A model generated the notes under the pieces. The model was not told where the DNA came from. It made no database searches and worked only from the letters and a program-made list of their open reading frames with translations. Position numbers and translations under genes: made by a program. Source: Bradyrhizobium australiense (GTDB lineage Bacteria; Pseudomonadota; Alphaproteobacteria; Rhizobiales; Xanthobacteraceae). Taken from it: 64,000 nt of DNA. Below, in pieces: positions 1 to 8,663 of the stretch (position 1 is its first letter; each line of letters opens with the position of its first letter). The stretch lies in the NCBI RefSeq assembly GCF_013114825.1, contig NZ_JAAVLX010000006.1:186001-250000 (forward strand), given 5' to 3'.

Positions 1-1
1 T

Positions 2-619
2 CTCACAGTCGACGATGCCGTCAGGCGCGCACTCGACGACGTCAGGAACGAGAGCTGCAAGCCCGGCGATCCCGCCTTTGCCCGCGCGCAATTCGAGATG
101 ATTGCAAAGCCGAAGGCTTCTCTCGACGCGGCGATCAAGGTCGCGAGGGACGCAGGATATGAGGTCGTCGGCCTCGGCGCCGATCTCGAAGGCGAGGCAC
201 GCGAGGTCGCGGCCGACCATGCGCGGCTGGCGCTGAAAGCACAGAGCGAGGGCAAACGAACCGCGATCCTGTCGGGCGGCGAGCTCACGGTGACCGTGCG
301 AGGCAATGGCCGCGGCGGTCCCAACCAGGAATATGCGCTCGCGCTGGCGGATCTTCTGAAGGATACGTCCGGCATTGTGGCACTGGCCGCAGACACCGAC
401 GGTGCCGACGGCGGCGCCGGCAGCGCGACCGACCCGGCCGGCGCTTTGATCGATCAGACGACGTTTGCGAAGATGAAGTCGCTCGGCCTCGACCCTGCGG
501 CCTATCTCGCCAACAATGATGCGACTGCGTTCTTTTCGGCCACCGGCGATCTCCTGCTGACCGGCCCGACCCTCACCAACGTCAACGACGTCAGGGTGAT
601 CTTGGTGGATCCGTCGTAG
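2..619 (+). CDS. Glycerate 2-kinase / hydroxypyruvate reductase-type protein, C-terminal part (MOFRL domain)
   Basis: The reading frame is open from the first bases of the window, so the gene starts upstream; about 205 C-terminal residues are present. The Gly-rich stretch LSGGELTVTVRGNGRGGPNQ followed by EYALALA is the hallmark of the MOFRL/glycerate kinase (GckA/TtuD) family, which phosphorylates D-glycerate to 2-phosphoglycerate. The downstream AADTDGADGG and LTGPTLTNVNDV segments are also typical of the family. These proteins are cytoplasmic and serve glycerate, tartrate or glyoxylate use. The N-terminal half and the operon context cannot be seen. The family call is secure; kinase versus older 'hydroxypyruvate reductase' naming is not resolved by sequence. 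Confidence 0.85.
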   Translation, partial: LTVDDAVRRALDDVRNESCKPGDPAFARAQFEMIAKPKASLDAAIKVARDAGYEVVGLGADLEGEAREVAADHARLALKAQSEGKRTAILSGGELTVTVRGNGRGGPNQEYALALADLLKDTSGIVALAADTDGADGGAGSATDPAGALIDQTTFAKMKSLGLDPAAYLANNDATAFFSATGDLLLTGPTLTNVNDVRVILVDPS

Positions 620-797
620 ATCTCCGGGCAGTTCCGGAACCTCGCACGCGCCGAAACGGCGTTAACGCTCTGTTGAGCAGTTTGCGAGGATCCCGCGCGC
701 ATTGTGTCCATCGCGAAGGCGCGATTCACCAGCTCGGCTTCTAATAGCCGTTCTCCTGGAGGAGGAGAGCCGCCAATGGCGGCTGGGGAAACGCTCC

Positions 798-2945
798 ATG
801 ACGGATCACCGCCAGATAACCGCGCCGCGGTCAGCGCATTTGAGTGCGCGCCTCGAAGAGGCGATCGACCATTTGTCGCTCGGTATCGTCGTCTTCGACG
901 AGAGGCGCGAGGTCGTTTTCTGCAACCGCCGCTACAGGGAAATGTACGGGCTCTCGCCTGAACAGGTGAAGCCGGGAACACCGACCCAAGAACTCATTCG
1001 GCACCGGCTGAATCTCGGCCTGAAGGTGCAGGTCGCGGTCGATGATTATATCCGTGAGCGCGTTGGTCGCGACATCGCACTCGACACCACCGTGCAGGAG
1101 TTCACCGACGGCCGGATCGTTGCCTACACCGTCTATCCGATGCCCGGCGGCGGCGGGATGGCGACCCACGAGGACATCACGGAGCGCGAAGAGCTCAATG
1201 CCCGGCTGAAGAAACAATACGAGCGCGGAAAAGAACAAGAGGAAGCCCTGCGCGTCAGGAACTTCCAGTTCGACACCGCGATCAACAACATGTCGCAGGG
1301 GCTTTGCTTCTTCGATGCCGACCACCGCCTGATCGTCTGCAACGACCGCTTCGTGGAGATGTACGACATTGCGCCCGAACGCGTCAGCCCCGGCATGTCG
1401 CTCATCGAGATCGTCGACCTGCGCTTCGAAGCCGGCAGCTTCCCCGCCATGACACGGGACGAATATCTGCAATGGCGCACCAACGTGGCGGTTTCCAATG
1501 AAGCCAAAGACAGCATCGTCGAACTGAAGAACGGGCGTACCTTCAAGATCCGCCACCGCCCGATGCCCGGCGGCGGCTGGGTCGCGACGCATGAGGACAT
1601 CACAGAACAGCGCCAGTCCGAGGTCAAGATCGAGTACATGGCGCATCACGATGCGCTGACCGATCTTGCCAATCGGGTGCTGTTGAACGAGCGGCTCGAA
1701 TATGCGCTGGGCAGGGTTTCGGGCGGGGAAATGGTGGCCGTCCATCACCTCGATCTCGATCAGTTCAAGGCCGTAAACGATACGTTCGGCCATCCCTGCG
1801 GCGACAGGTTGCTGAGGATCGTCGCCGAACGGTTGCGCTCCCTCGTTGGTGATTCCGACACGATCGCGCGGATGGGCGGCGATGAATTCGTCATCGTGCA
1901 GGCCACGATCTCGGACCCCGCCGATGCCACTTCGCTGGCGCAGCGCGTCATCGATGCGTTGAACGAACCCTATGAAATCGACGGCCAGCAGGCCGTGATC
2001 GGCGTCAGCATCGGCATTTCGGTCGGTCCCGGCGACGGATCGAATCCCGACAAATTGCTGCGCAACGCCGACCTCGCGATGTACCGCGCCAAAAGCGACG
2101 GCCGCGGCACGTTCCGTTTCTTCGAGCCTGCGATGGACCTGCAGATGCAGACCCGCCGCATCATGGAGCAGGATCTGCGCAAGGCGTTGCCGGCGGGCGA
2201 GTTCGAGCTGCATTACCAGCCGGTCGTCAACCTCGCGAGCAAGGAAATCAGCGGCTTCGAGGCGCTGATACGCTGGAATCATCCGACCAAGGGAATGATC
2301 TCGCCGGCCGCCTTCATCCCGCTGGCCGAAGAGATCGGCTTCATCGTGCCGATGGGCGAGTGGGTGCTCAGGAAGGCTTGTGCCACCGCCGCGCAATGGC
2401 CCGACAACTTTCACGTCGCCGTCAATATTTCAGCGATCCAGTTTCGCAGTCCCGGCCTGATACAGGTGATCGTCGGCGCGCTCGCCGCTTCCGGCCTTGC
2501 GCCGACCCGGCTGGAGATTGAAATCACCGAGAGCGTGTTGCTCCACAACAAGGAAGCGACGCTTGCGTTGCTGCATCAGTTGCGGGCGCTCGGAATCCGG
2601 ATCGCGATGGACGATTTCGGCACCGGCTATTCGTCGCTGACCTACTTGCAGAGCTTTCCGTTCGACAAGATCAAGATCGATCGTTCCTTCGTCAAGAACA
2701 TCACCGAGAATTCGAGCTCGCTCAACATCGTGCGCGCGGTTGCCGCGCTCGCCAATGGAATGGGCATGACGGCGACCGCCGAGGGCGTTGAAACGGCGGA
2801 GCAGCTCCACAGCATCGCATCCGAGGGATGCACGGAGATGCAGGGCTTCCTGTTCAGCCGGCCGCTTCCCGCCGCCGAGATCGAGCGGCAATTCCTGTCG
2901 GGACGCGGGACGCGCGGGGCTCAGGGCCGTATTATCGCGGCCTGA
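798..2945 (+). CDS. PAS-PAS-GGDEF-EAL cyclic-di-GMP signalling protein
   Basis: A 715-residue cytoplasmic protein with no transmembrane segment. Two PAS-7-like sensor domains (about residues 15-130 and 165-280, each ending in a MPGGG-(M/W)-(V)AT-HEDIT motif) precede a GGDEF domain (GGDEF at 360-364) and an EAL domain (EAL at 488-490, DDFGTGYSS at about 605, then an AEGVET motif). Both catalytic signatures are intact, so it may make and degrade c-di-GMP. The inhibitory RxxD site five residues before GGDEF reads GDSD, so product inhibition is probably absent. The ATG at 798 is preferred because GGGGA lies 8 bases upstream; an upstream TTG at 702 is possible. It appears monocistronic. Confidence 0.9.
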   Translation: MTDHRQITAPRSAHLSARLEEAIDHLSLGIVVFDERREVVFCNRRYREMYGLSPEQVKPGTPTQELIRHRLNLGLKVQVAVDDYIRERVGRDIALDTTVQEFTDGRIVAYTVYPMPGGGGMATHEDITEREELNARLKKQYERGKEQEEALRVRNFQFDTAINNMSQGLCFFDADHRLIVCNDRFVEMYDIAPERVSPGMSLIEIVDLRFEAGSFPAMTRDEYLQWRTNVAVSNEAKDSIVELKNGRTFKIRHRPMPGGGWVATHEDITEQRQSEVKIEYMAHHDALTDLANRVLLNERLEYALGRVSGGEMVAVHHLDLDQFKAVNDTFGHPCGDRLLRIVAERLRSLVGDSDTIARMGGDEFVIVQATISDPADATSLAQRVIDALNEPYEIDGQQAVIGVSIGISVGPGDGSNPDKLLRNADLAMYRAKSDGRGTFRFFEPAMDLQMQTRRIMEQDLRKALPAGEFELHYQPVVNLASKEISGFEALIRWNHPTKGMISPAAFIPLAEEIGFIVPMGEWVLRKACATAAQWPDNFHVAVNISAIQFRSPGLIQVIVGALAASGLAPTRLEIEITESVLLHNKEATLALLHQLRALGIRIAMDDFGTGYSSLTYLQSFPFDKIKIDRSFVKNITENSSSLNIVRAVAALANGMGMTATAEGVETAEQLHSIASEGCTEMQGFLFSRPLPAAEIERQFLSGRGTRGAQGRIIAA

Positions 2946-2958
2946 CAATATCGACACC

Positions 2959-3058
2959 GTCATTCCGGGGCGATGCGAAGCATCGAACTATGGTGCGCAG
3001 TTGCGCACTTGAGAATCTCGAGATTCCGGGTCTGGTCCTTCGGACATCCCGGAATGAC
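2959..3058. repeat. Palindromic intergenic repeat, family A (GTCATTCCGGG ends)
   Basis: A 100-base element bounded by inverted ends GTCATTCCGGG / CCCGGAATGAC, with an inner GATGC-GAA-GCATC hairpin and a TGCGCAGTTGCGCA dyad. Near-identical copies lie at 53531-53626, a 40-base minimal form at 37437-37476 and a partial form at 36219-36257. It sits between two convergent genes and may help terminate both. Confidence 0.75.
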
Positions 3059-3065
3059 CGCCAAC

Positions 3066-3584
3066 TCAAAACTCCGCCGCGATCTTCGACAGCATTTCCA
3101 GCAGCGCGACGCGGTTGGCGGGACCCAGCAATTCGTTGAGACGCGCCTCGTGCTTGCTGGCAACGAGCTTCTTGGCACGCGCCAGCACCGCTCTTCCCTT
3201 ATCGGTCAGAACCAGGATGTGCGAGCGGCGGTCGTTGGTCGAGCGCATCCGGGCGCAGAGGCCGCGGCTCTCCAGCGCATCCAGCATCGAGACGAAATTC
3301 GGCCGGAGGATGCCGAGCGTGTTGGCGATTTCGGTCTGGTTGCGCCCGGGATTGCGGTCGAGCAACAATAGCACCGAGAATTGCGCCGGCGTCAGTTGCA
3401 GCGGCGCGACACAGCGCAGGAAGTCCTCGAATACCTTGAGCTGCGCGCGCTTGAGCGAATAGCCGAGCAGGTCGGCCAGCTCGCCCAGTTGCAGAGCGCC
3501 ATTCTCGGCCGCGCCATCGGCGATTTCCTTGCCGTTGCTGCGCAACGGCTTGACGGCATCGGTCGCTGCCTTGGAAAATGTCAT
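3066..3584 (-). CDS. couR: MarR-family transcriptional regulator (CouR-like)
   Basis: A 172-residue winged-helix protein of the MarR family: the segment around residues 60-130 (LTPAQFSVLLLLDRNPGRNQ, then the TEIANTLG recognition region and the RSTNDRRSH wing) is characteristic. The ATG at 3584 is chosen over a TTG at 3608 because AGGGGCGAG precedes it. The gene diverges from the branched-chain-type ABC transporter at 3760 with an AT-rich palindromic region between them, the usual layout for a repressor controlling both. In R. palustris, CouR is a MarR repressor that binds p-coumaroyl-CoA and controls couAB. The matching ligase, crotonase and transporter genes nearby support the same role here. 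The symbol rests on that context and is an inference. Confidence 0.8.
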   Translation of the reverse strand: MTFSKAATDAVKPLRSNGKEIADGAAENGALQLGELADLLGYSLKRAQLKVFEDFLRCVAPLQLTPAQFSVLLLLDRNPGRNQTEIANTLGILRPNFVSMLDALESRGLCARMRSTNDRRSHILVLTDKGRAVLARAKKLVASKHEARLNELLGPANRVALLEMLSKIAAEF

Positions 3585-3641
3585 GGCGTGAGGCTCGCCC
3601 CTGAACAAGGCTCGGCCGGTGGACCGGGGCCTTGATGTTAT

Positions 3642-3671
3642 ATTTGATAATTGTTATCGGATATATCAAAT
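3642..3671. promoter_or_regulatory. Putative MarR (CouR-like) operator in the divergent couR/ABC promoter region
   Basis: An AT-rich island in GC-rich DNA. Outer arms ATTTGATA (3642-3649) and TATCAAAT (3664-3671) form a perfect inverted repeat. Inside lies a second perfect dyad, GATAA-TTG-TTATC (3646-3658), and GTTAT-N5-ATATC (3653-3667), which matches 9 of 10 arm bases of the GTTAT-N5-ATAAC palindromes at 12607 and 17327. It lies 58 bases from the regulator start and about 90 from the permease start. Function is inferred. Confidence 0.6.
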
Positions 3672-3759
3672 CTCGGCGTGTTTCAACTGCCGAGATATGG
3701 GACGGCCGGCGGACCTTGCGGGGTCAGGACCGGCGACGCTTTTAGGGGGAGCGCCAGTC

Positions 3760-4800
3760 TTGAATACGACGATCATGCTGTTCCTGTTGCAGGACGGCAT
3801 TACCAATGGCGCGATCTATGCGCTGCTCGGGCTTGCGCTGGTGCTGGTGTTTGCCGTCACCCGTGTCATCCTGATCCCGCAGGGCGAATTCGTCACCTAC
3901 GGCGCCCTGAGCTACGCCATGCTGGCGACCGGTCAGGTGCCGGGCACCGCGAAGCTGGCGGCCGCCATGGGCGTGGTCGCCTTCGGCCTCGATCTGTTTG
4001 ACGCACGGCGATCGTTGCGGCTCAAGCGGGTCTTGCGCGCCTTTGCCCTCAACATCGCACTCCCCGCCATGATCCTGGCCCTGACTTACGGCCTCGCAGG
4101 TCCCAAGACTCCGATCGGAGTCAACATTGCGCTGTCGCTTCTGATCGTCGCGGCAATCGGGCTGTTCCTCTACCGCATCGCGTTCCAGCCGATCGCCCAT
4201 ACCTCGGTGCTGGTGCTGCTGATCGCGTCTGTCGGCTGCCATCTCGCGCTGCAGGGCCTGGGATTGGTATTTTTCGGCGCCGAGGGCCTGCGCGGGCCGG
4301 CGCTGTCGAATACCGCGCTCACAATCGGGCCGTTGCGCTTCACCGGCCAGAGCCTTGCGGTGTACGGGCTGACGATCGCCTTCATCGTCGCGCTATGGCT
4401 GTTCTTCGGCTTCACGCTGATGGGCAAGGCGTTACGCGCTACCGCGGTCAACCGGCTCGGCGCCCGCCTCATCGGGATCCGCACCACGCTGTCGGGGCAG
4501 ATCGCCTTTCTGCTGGCGTCCCTGATCGGCGCGATTTCCGGGATCCTGATCGTGCCGATCACCACGCTCTATTACGACACCGGCTTCCTGATCGGCCTGA
4601 AGGGCTTTATTGCCGCAATCATCGGTGGACTCGTCAGCTATCCGCTGACGGCCATCGCAGCCTTGCTGGTCGGCAGCGTCGAAGCGTTCTCCTCGTTCTA
4701 CGCCAGCAATTTCAAGGAGGTCATCGTCTTTACGCTGATCCTTCCCGTGTTGGTGCTGCGTTCGCTCGCAGCCCCCGCGGTCGAGGAAGAGAAGGACTGA
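3760..4800 (+). CDS. Branched-chain-type ABC transporter permease (LivH-like), probable aromatic-acid uptake
   Basis: A 346-residue, strongly hydrophobic LivH-family permease: the N-terminal MLFLLQDGITNGAIYALLGL and a later GLKGFIAAIIGGL segment are family hallmarks, and about eight membrane segments can be seen. TTG at 3760 is taken as start because AGGGGGAG lies 9 bases upstream; the ATG at 3775 is too far from it. It is first in an operon with the fused permease-ATPase (4 bases downstream) and a second ATPase. Context (MarR, CoA ligase, binding protein at 7428) resembles the CouPSTU hydroxycinnamate importer of R. palustris rather than an amino-acid system; the substrate is inferred. Confidence 0.85.
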   Translation: MNTTIMLFLLQDGITNGAIYALLGLALVLVFAVTRVILIPQGEFVTYGALSYAMLATGQVPGTAKLAAAMGVVAFGLDLFDARRSLRLKRVLRAFALNIALPAMILALTYGLAGPKTPIGVNIALSLLIVAAIGLFLYRIAFQPIAHTSVLVLLIASVGCHLALQGLGLVFFGAEGLRGPALSNTALTIGPLRFTGQSLAVYGLTIAFIVALWLFFGFTLMGKALRATAVNRLGARLIGIRTTLSGQIAFLLASLIGAISGILIVPITTLYYDTGFLIGLKGFIAAIIGGLVSYPLTAIAALLVGSVEAFSSFYASNFKEVIVFTLILPVLVLRSLAAPAVEEEKD

Positions 4801-4804
4801 CGCG

Positions 4805-6574
4805 ATGAATCAGCGCGCCCCTCTCATCATCTTCGCGCTCGTGATGGCGGCGATCCCGTTCATCCCGGGGGTCCCGCCATTCTGGATCGTGCTGCTCAAC
4901 AATATCGGCCTTGCCGCGCTGGTAGCGATGGGGCTGGTGCTCCTGACCGGCGTCGGCGGCCTCACTTCATTTGGCCAGGCGGCCTTTTGCGGCTTCGGTG
5001 CCTACACCACGGCGGTATTGACCACGGCCTATGGCTTCTCGCCATGGCTGACACTGCCGCTCTCGCTCTTGGTCAGCGGCATCGCTGCGGTCCTGCTCGG
5101 CATCGTCACGGTACGGCTGTCCGGCCATTATCTGCCGCTCGGCACCATCGCTTGGGGCATCGGCCTGTTTTACCTGTTCAGCAAGCTGGAATTCCTCGGC
5201 CGCAATGACGGTATCTCCGGGATCCCACCGCTCTCGATCGGCAGTTTTCGGATGCTCGATCCCGGCACGATCTATTTCGCGATCTGGGTCGCGGTGCTGG
5301 TCTCGGCGCTCTTGACCATGAATCTCCTGGACTCCCGCACCGGCCGCGCGATCCGCGCATTGCGGCGCGGACATATCGCCGGCGAAGCGTTCGGCGTGCA
5401 GACGCCGCGCGCCAAGCTTCTGGTGTTCATCTATGCAGCGGTGCTGGCAGGCCTGTCCGGCTGGCTGTATGCGCATTTCCAGCGCGCCGCCAACCCGACG
5501 CCGTTCGGCGCACAGGCGGGCATCGAATATCTGTTCATCGCCGTGGTCGGCGGTGCCGGCTATGTCTGGGGCGCGGTGCTCGGCGCCGGCATCGTCGTGA
5601 TCCTCAAGGAGATCCTGCAGAGTTACCTGCCCTATATCTTCGGCGGCCAGAGCCAGCTTGAGACGATCGTATTCGGCATCCTGCTGGTCGTTCTGCTGCA
5701 ATTCGCGCCGACCGGCGTCTGGCCCTGGCTGATGTCGCGATTGCCGATCAAGTCGGGTCGCAAGACACCCGACACATCGCTTCCCCTTGCCGCGCGCGAG
5801 CGCGCGCCGGCCTCGGCTGCCGTGCTGCTGCAGATCGAGAAAGCGCGCAAGCAGTTCGGCGGCGTGATAGCCGTCAACGACGTCTCCTTCGATGTCCGCT
5901 CCCGCGAGATCGTCGCCCTGATCGGCCCCAACGGCGCCGGCAAGAGCACGACCTTCAACCTGATCACGGGCGTGCTGACGACCACCGGCGGAACGATCTC
6001 CGTGCTCGGTCACAAGGTCGACAACGCTCCGCCGCAGGAGGTCGTCAAGCTCGGCGTCGCGCGCACCTTCCAGCACGTCAAGCTGGTGCCCGACATGACC
6101 GTGCTGGAGAACGTCGCGATCGGTGCGCATCTGCGCGGGTTTGCGGGCGCGATCTCCAGCATGTTCCGGCTCGACCGCGCCGATGAAGCGAAACTGCTGG
6201 CGGAAGCCGCGCGCCAGATCGAACGCGTCGGGCTCGGCGACCAGATCGACCAGTTGGCGGGAAGCCTCTCGCTCGGCCAGCAGCGCATCGTCGAGATCGC
6301 GCGCGCGCTGTGCGTCGATCCGCTGCTGCTGCTGCTCGACGAGCCGGCCGCGGGACTGCGACACATGGAAAAGCAGCGGCTCGCCGCACTGCTCCGTCAA
6401 TTGCGGGACGGCGGCATGTCGGTGCTGCTGGTCGAGCACGACATGGGCTTTGTGATGGATCTCGCCGACCGCGTCGTGGTGCTCGATTTCGGCACCAAGA
6501 TCGCCGAGGGCACGCCGGATGCGATCAAGACCAATCCCGACGTGATCAAGGCCTATCTCGGAGCTACCGCATGA
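4805..6574 (+). CDS. Fused branched-chain-type ABC permease-ATPase (LivM-LivG fusion)
   Basis: One 589-residue chain joins two normally separate subunits. Residues 1 to about 320 are a LivM-type permease (GVGGLTSFGQAAFCGFGAY near 45-65, multiple membrane helices). After a short polar linker, residues about 342-589 are a LivG-type ATPase with Walker A GPNGAGKST (374-382), signature LSLGQQ (near 488), Walker B LLLLDEPAAGL and the switch His in VEHDMGF. No stop or frameshift occurs at the junction and the operon has no separate LivG, so the fusion is functional by design. The R. palustris CouPSTU system also has only three non-binding-protein components, which would fit the same fusion; this is recall and not checked. 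Confidence 0.9.
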   Translation: MNQRAPLIIFALVMAAIPFIPGVPPFWIVLLNNIGLAALVAMGLVLLTGVGGLTSFGQAAFCGFGAYTTAVLTTAYGFSPWLTLPLSLLVSGIAAVLLGIVTVRLSGHYLPLGTIAWGIGLFYLFSKLEFLGRNDGISGIPPLSIGSFRMLDPGTIYFAIWVAVLVSALLTMNLLDSRTGRAIRALRRGHIAGEAFGVQTPRAKLLVFIYAAVLAGLSGWLYAHFQRAANPTPFGAQAGIEYLFIAVVGGAGYVWGAVLGAGIVVILKEILQSYLPYIFGGQSQLETIVFGILLVVLLQFAPTGVWPWLMSRLPIKSGRKTPDTSLPLAARERAPASAAVLLQIEKARKQFGGVIAVNDVSFDVRSREIVALIGPNGAGKSTTFNLITGVLTTTGGTISVLGHKVDNAPPQEVVKLGVARTFQHVKLVPDMTVLENVAIGAHLRGFAGAISSMFRLDRADEAKLLAEAARQIERVGLGDQIDQLAGSLSLGQQRIVEIARALCVDPLLLLLDEPAAGLRHMEKQRLAALLRQLRDGGMSVLLVEHDMGFVMDLADRVVVLDFGTKIAEGTPDAIKTNPDVIKAYLGATA

Positions 6575-7302
6575 GCGTGCTGTTATCGGTCTCCGACGCG
6601 CACGTTTCCTACGGCAAGGTCGAAGCCGTGCGCTCGGTTTCGCTCGAAGTGGCCGACGATGAGATCGTCACCATCATCGGCGCCAATGGCGCCGGCAAGA
6701 CTACGCTGCTGAACGCCATCATGGGCGTGCTGCCGCTCAAGGGTGCCGCCGCCTTCGCCGGCATCGATATGGCCCCGCTCGACATCGAGGATCGCGTTGC
6801 GGCGGGCCTCTGTCTCGTGCCGGAGCACCGCGAATTGTTCGGCACCATGAACATCGAGGACAATCTGCAGCTCGGCGCCTTCCGGATTCCGAAGGCCACG
6901 GCCGCAAAATCGTTCGAGCGTGTCTATGCGCTGTTTCCGCGGCTCAAGGAGCGGCGCAAGCAATTGGCCGGCACGCTGTCCGGCGGCGAGCAGCAGATGC
7001 TGGCGATGGGCCGCGCGCTGATGGGCGCGCCAAAACTGTTGATGCTCGACGAACCGAGCCTTGGTCTCGCGCCGATCATCGTTGCCGACATCTTCCGCAC
7101 AATCGGCGAATTGCGTGCCGCCGGTGTGTCGGTGTTGCTGGTCGAACAGAATGCGCAAGCGGCGCTTAAAATTGCTGACCGCGCCTACGTCATGGAACTC
7201 GGTGAATTTATCCTGTCCGGGCCGGCCAAGGATATCGCCAGCAACCAGCGCGTCGCGGCAAGCTATCTCGGCTTCCAGCACGAAGGCACGAGCGGGATCT
7301 AG
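6571..7302 (+). CDS. Branched-chain-type ABC transporter ATP-binding protein (LivF-like)
   Basis: A 243-residue ABC ATPase of the LivF type: Walker A GANGAGKTT near residues 33-41, signature LSGGEQQMLAMGRAL, Walker B LLMLDEPSLGLAP, and the C-terminal VEQNAQAALKIADRAYVMELG block specific to LivF. Its ATG overlaps the TGA of the fused permease-ATPase gene (ATGA), indicating translational coupling and equimolar production. It is the last gene of the ABC operon and supplies the second nucleotide-binding domain next to that of the fusion protein. Confidence 0.92.
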   Translation: MSVLLSVSDAHVSYGKVEAVRSVSLEVADDEIVTIIGANGAGKTTLLNAIMGVLPLKGAAAFAGIDMAPLDIEDRVAAGLCLVPEHRELFGTMNIEDNLQLGAFRIPKATAAKSFERVYALFPRLKERRKQLAGTLSGGEQQMLAMGRALMGAPKLLMLDEPSLGLAPIIVADIFRTIGELRAAGVSVLLVEQNAQAALKIADRAYVMELGEFILSGPAKDIASNQRVAASYLGFQHEGTSGI

Positions 7303-7327
7303 ATTCGAGTCTCACAGGCTTTCGGAG

Positions 7328-7413
7328 GGTGGGCAAAGGCGCATATGCGCCGTGCCCACCATCTCTCCTGTTCGCTGATCTATGGTGGGCACGCTTACGC
7401 TTTGCCCAGCCTA
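7328..7413. repeat. GTGGGCA-type intergenic hairpin repeat (family F)
   Basis: Hairpin GGTGGGCA ... TGCCCACC around an inner perfect dyad GCGCATATGCGC, followed by a second GGTGGGCA arm facing TTTGCCCA. Related elements occur at 26109-26200 and 13459-13514. It lies between the convergent LivF-like and binding-protein genes and could act as a bidirectional terminator. Confidence 0.6.
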
Positions 7414-7427
7414 CAGACCGAACGTCC

Positions 7428-8576
7428 TCACTTCGCCGGAACGTACTTCCCGTCCTTCACGGTCAGAATGATGCGCGAGCGGTCGTCGAGGCCGTAGCGA
7501 TCCTTTTCGGTGAAGTTGTAGACGCCCTGGCTGGCTGCGATTTCCTTCTCCGACATCAGCGCCAGACGGATCGCCTCGCGGAATTCCGGCGTGCCCGGTT
7601 TGGCCTTTTTCAGCGCCACCGGTATCACGCGCTTTAGCACTTCGAACGCATCGTAGGAGTGGCCGGCGAACTGGCTGCGGCTGTTGGCGCCATACTTGGC
7701 TTCATAGGCCGTGTTGAGCGCCAGGCCCGGCTTCTTGGTCAGCGCGCTGTCGGGCTGGGACTCCGGCGACATCACCGGACCGGAAGCCATGATCACGCCT
7801 TCCGCCGCGGGACCTGCGATGCGGATAAAGTCCATGCTGGCGGCGCCGTGGGTCTGATAGATCAGGCCCTTGTAGCCGCGCTCGCGCAGGGTCGTCTGCG
7901 GCAGCGCCGCTGCGGTGCCGGAGGCGCCGACCAGAATCGCGTCGGGATTGGCGGCAAGCAGCTTCAGCACCTGACCCGCCACTGACGTATCCGGACGCGC
8001 GAAACGCTCCTCGGTGGCCAGGGTGATTCCCATTGGAATGGCCTGGTTCTTGAAATCGTTGAACCAGAGATCACCGTAGGAATCGGAGTAGCCGATATAG
8101 CCTACGGTCTTGATGCCGTGCGCCTTCATGTGCTCGTACAGCACCTTGCCCATGATCGGGATCGGCTGCGGCATTGCGACCGACCACTTGATGCGCGCTT
8201 CGTTGATCGGGAACGGGGCGAGGCCGATATGCGGGATTCCCGCCTCGTTTGCCACGGTCGCCACAGCGATCGTCGAGGGCGTCGTCGACGAGCCCATGAT
8301 GACGTCGGCCTTGGACTCGGTGACAAAGCGGCGCGTGTTTGTTGTCGCCGTGGTCGGATCGCCGCCGTCGTCGAGCACGATGACCTTGATCGGCACGCCG
8401 CCGATTTCCTTCGCCACGAAGTCGAGCGAGTTGCGTTCGGGAATGCCGAGCGCCGCGGCAGGCCCCGTCGTGGTGATGGAAATGCCGACTACAATCTCGT
8501 TGGTTTGTGCAACCGCCGCGCCCGGCAGGGCGAGAGCCGCTATAACGGCTGCAGCGGACAGCAAGGCCTTTTTCAT
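7428..8576 (-). CDS. couP: ABC transporter periplasmic binding protein for aromatic acids (CouP/LivK-like)
   Basis: A 382-residue periplasmic binding protein. Residues 1-23 form a clear signal peptide with an AVA cleavage site. The mature part is a LivK/type-I periplasmic fold (EIVVGISITTTGPAAALGIP at its start, VIVLDDGGDPTTA, VGYIGYSDSYGDLW). AGGGAGGA precedes the ATG. It is the distal gene of the minus-strand ligase operon yet also has its own palindrome just upstream (8590-8604). It is the partner of the ABC permease and ATPase genes at 3760-7302. By position and family it matches CouP, which binds p-coumarate-type acids in R. palustris. The ligand here is inferred. Confidence 0.85.
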   Translation of the reverse strand: MKKALLSAAAVIAALALPGAAVAQTNEIVVGISITTTGPAAALGIPERNSLDFVAKEIGGVPIKVIVLDDGGDPTTATTNTRRFVTESKADVIMGSSTTPSTIAVATVANEAGIPHIGLAPFPINEARIKWSVAMPQPIPIMGKVLYEHMKAHGIKTVGYIGYSDSYGDLWFNDFKNQAIPMGITLATEERFARPDTSVAGQVLKLLAANPDAILVGASGTAAALPQTTLRERGYKGLIYQTHGAASMDFIRIAGPAAEGVIMASGPVMSPESQPDSALTKKPGLALNTAYEAKYGANSRSQFAGHSYDAFEVLKRVIPVALKKAKPGTPEFREAIRLALMSEKEIAASQGVYNFTEKDRYGLDDRSRIILTVKDGKYVPAK

Positions 8577-8587
8577 TCATTCCTCCC

Positions 8588-8606
8588 TTGATAATCTATT
8601 TATCGT
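8588..8606. promoter_or_regulatory. Putative operator upstream of the ABC binding-protein gene
   Basis: TTGATAATC followed by TATTTATCG contains a perfect dyad GATAA-N5-TTATC (8590-8604), only 12 bases from the ATG. The flanks TTGATAAT and TTATCG also occur in the couR/ABC divergent region (3644-3659) with a spacer two bases shorter, suggesting recognition by the same or a related regulator. Confidence 0.45.
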
Positions 8607-8663
8607 TTAAGCAAAAACGGGCGACCACTTCAGCCCCTCCTTTAGATCATGCGGGAGCCTCCG

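Noticed and set aside
831..2414. 527-codon minus-strand open frame
   Set aside because: Antisense to the GGDEF-EAL gene, no motifs.
3619..3759. N-terminal extension of the LivH-like permease from 3619
   Set aside because: It would translate through the AT-rich operator region; the ribosome site AGGGGGAG places the start at TTG 3760.
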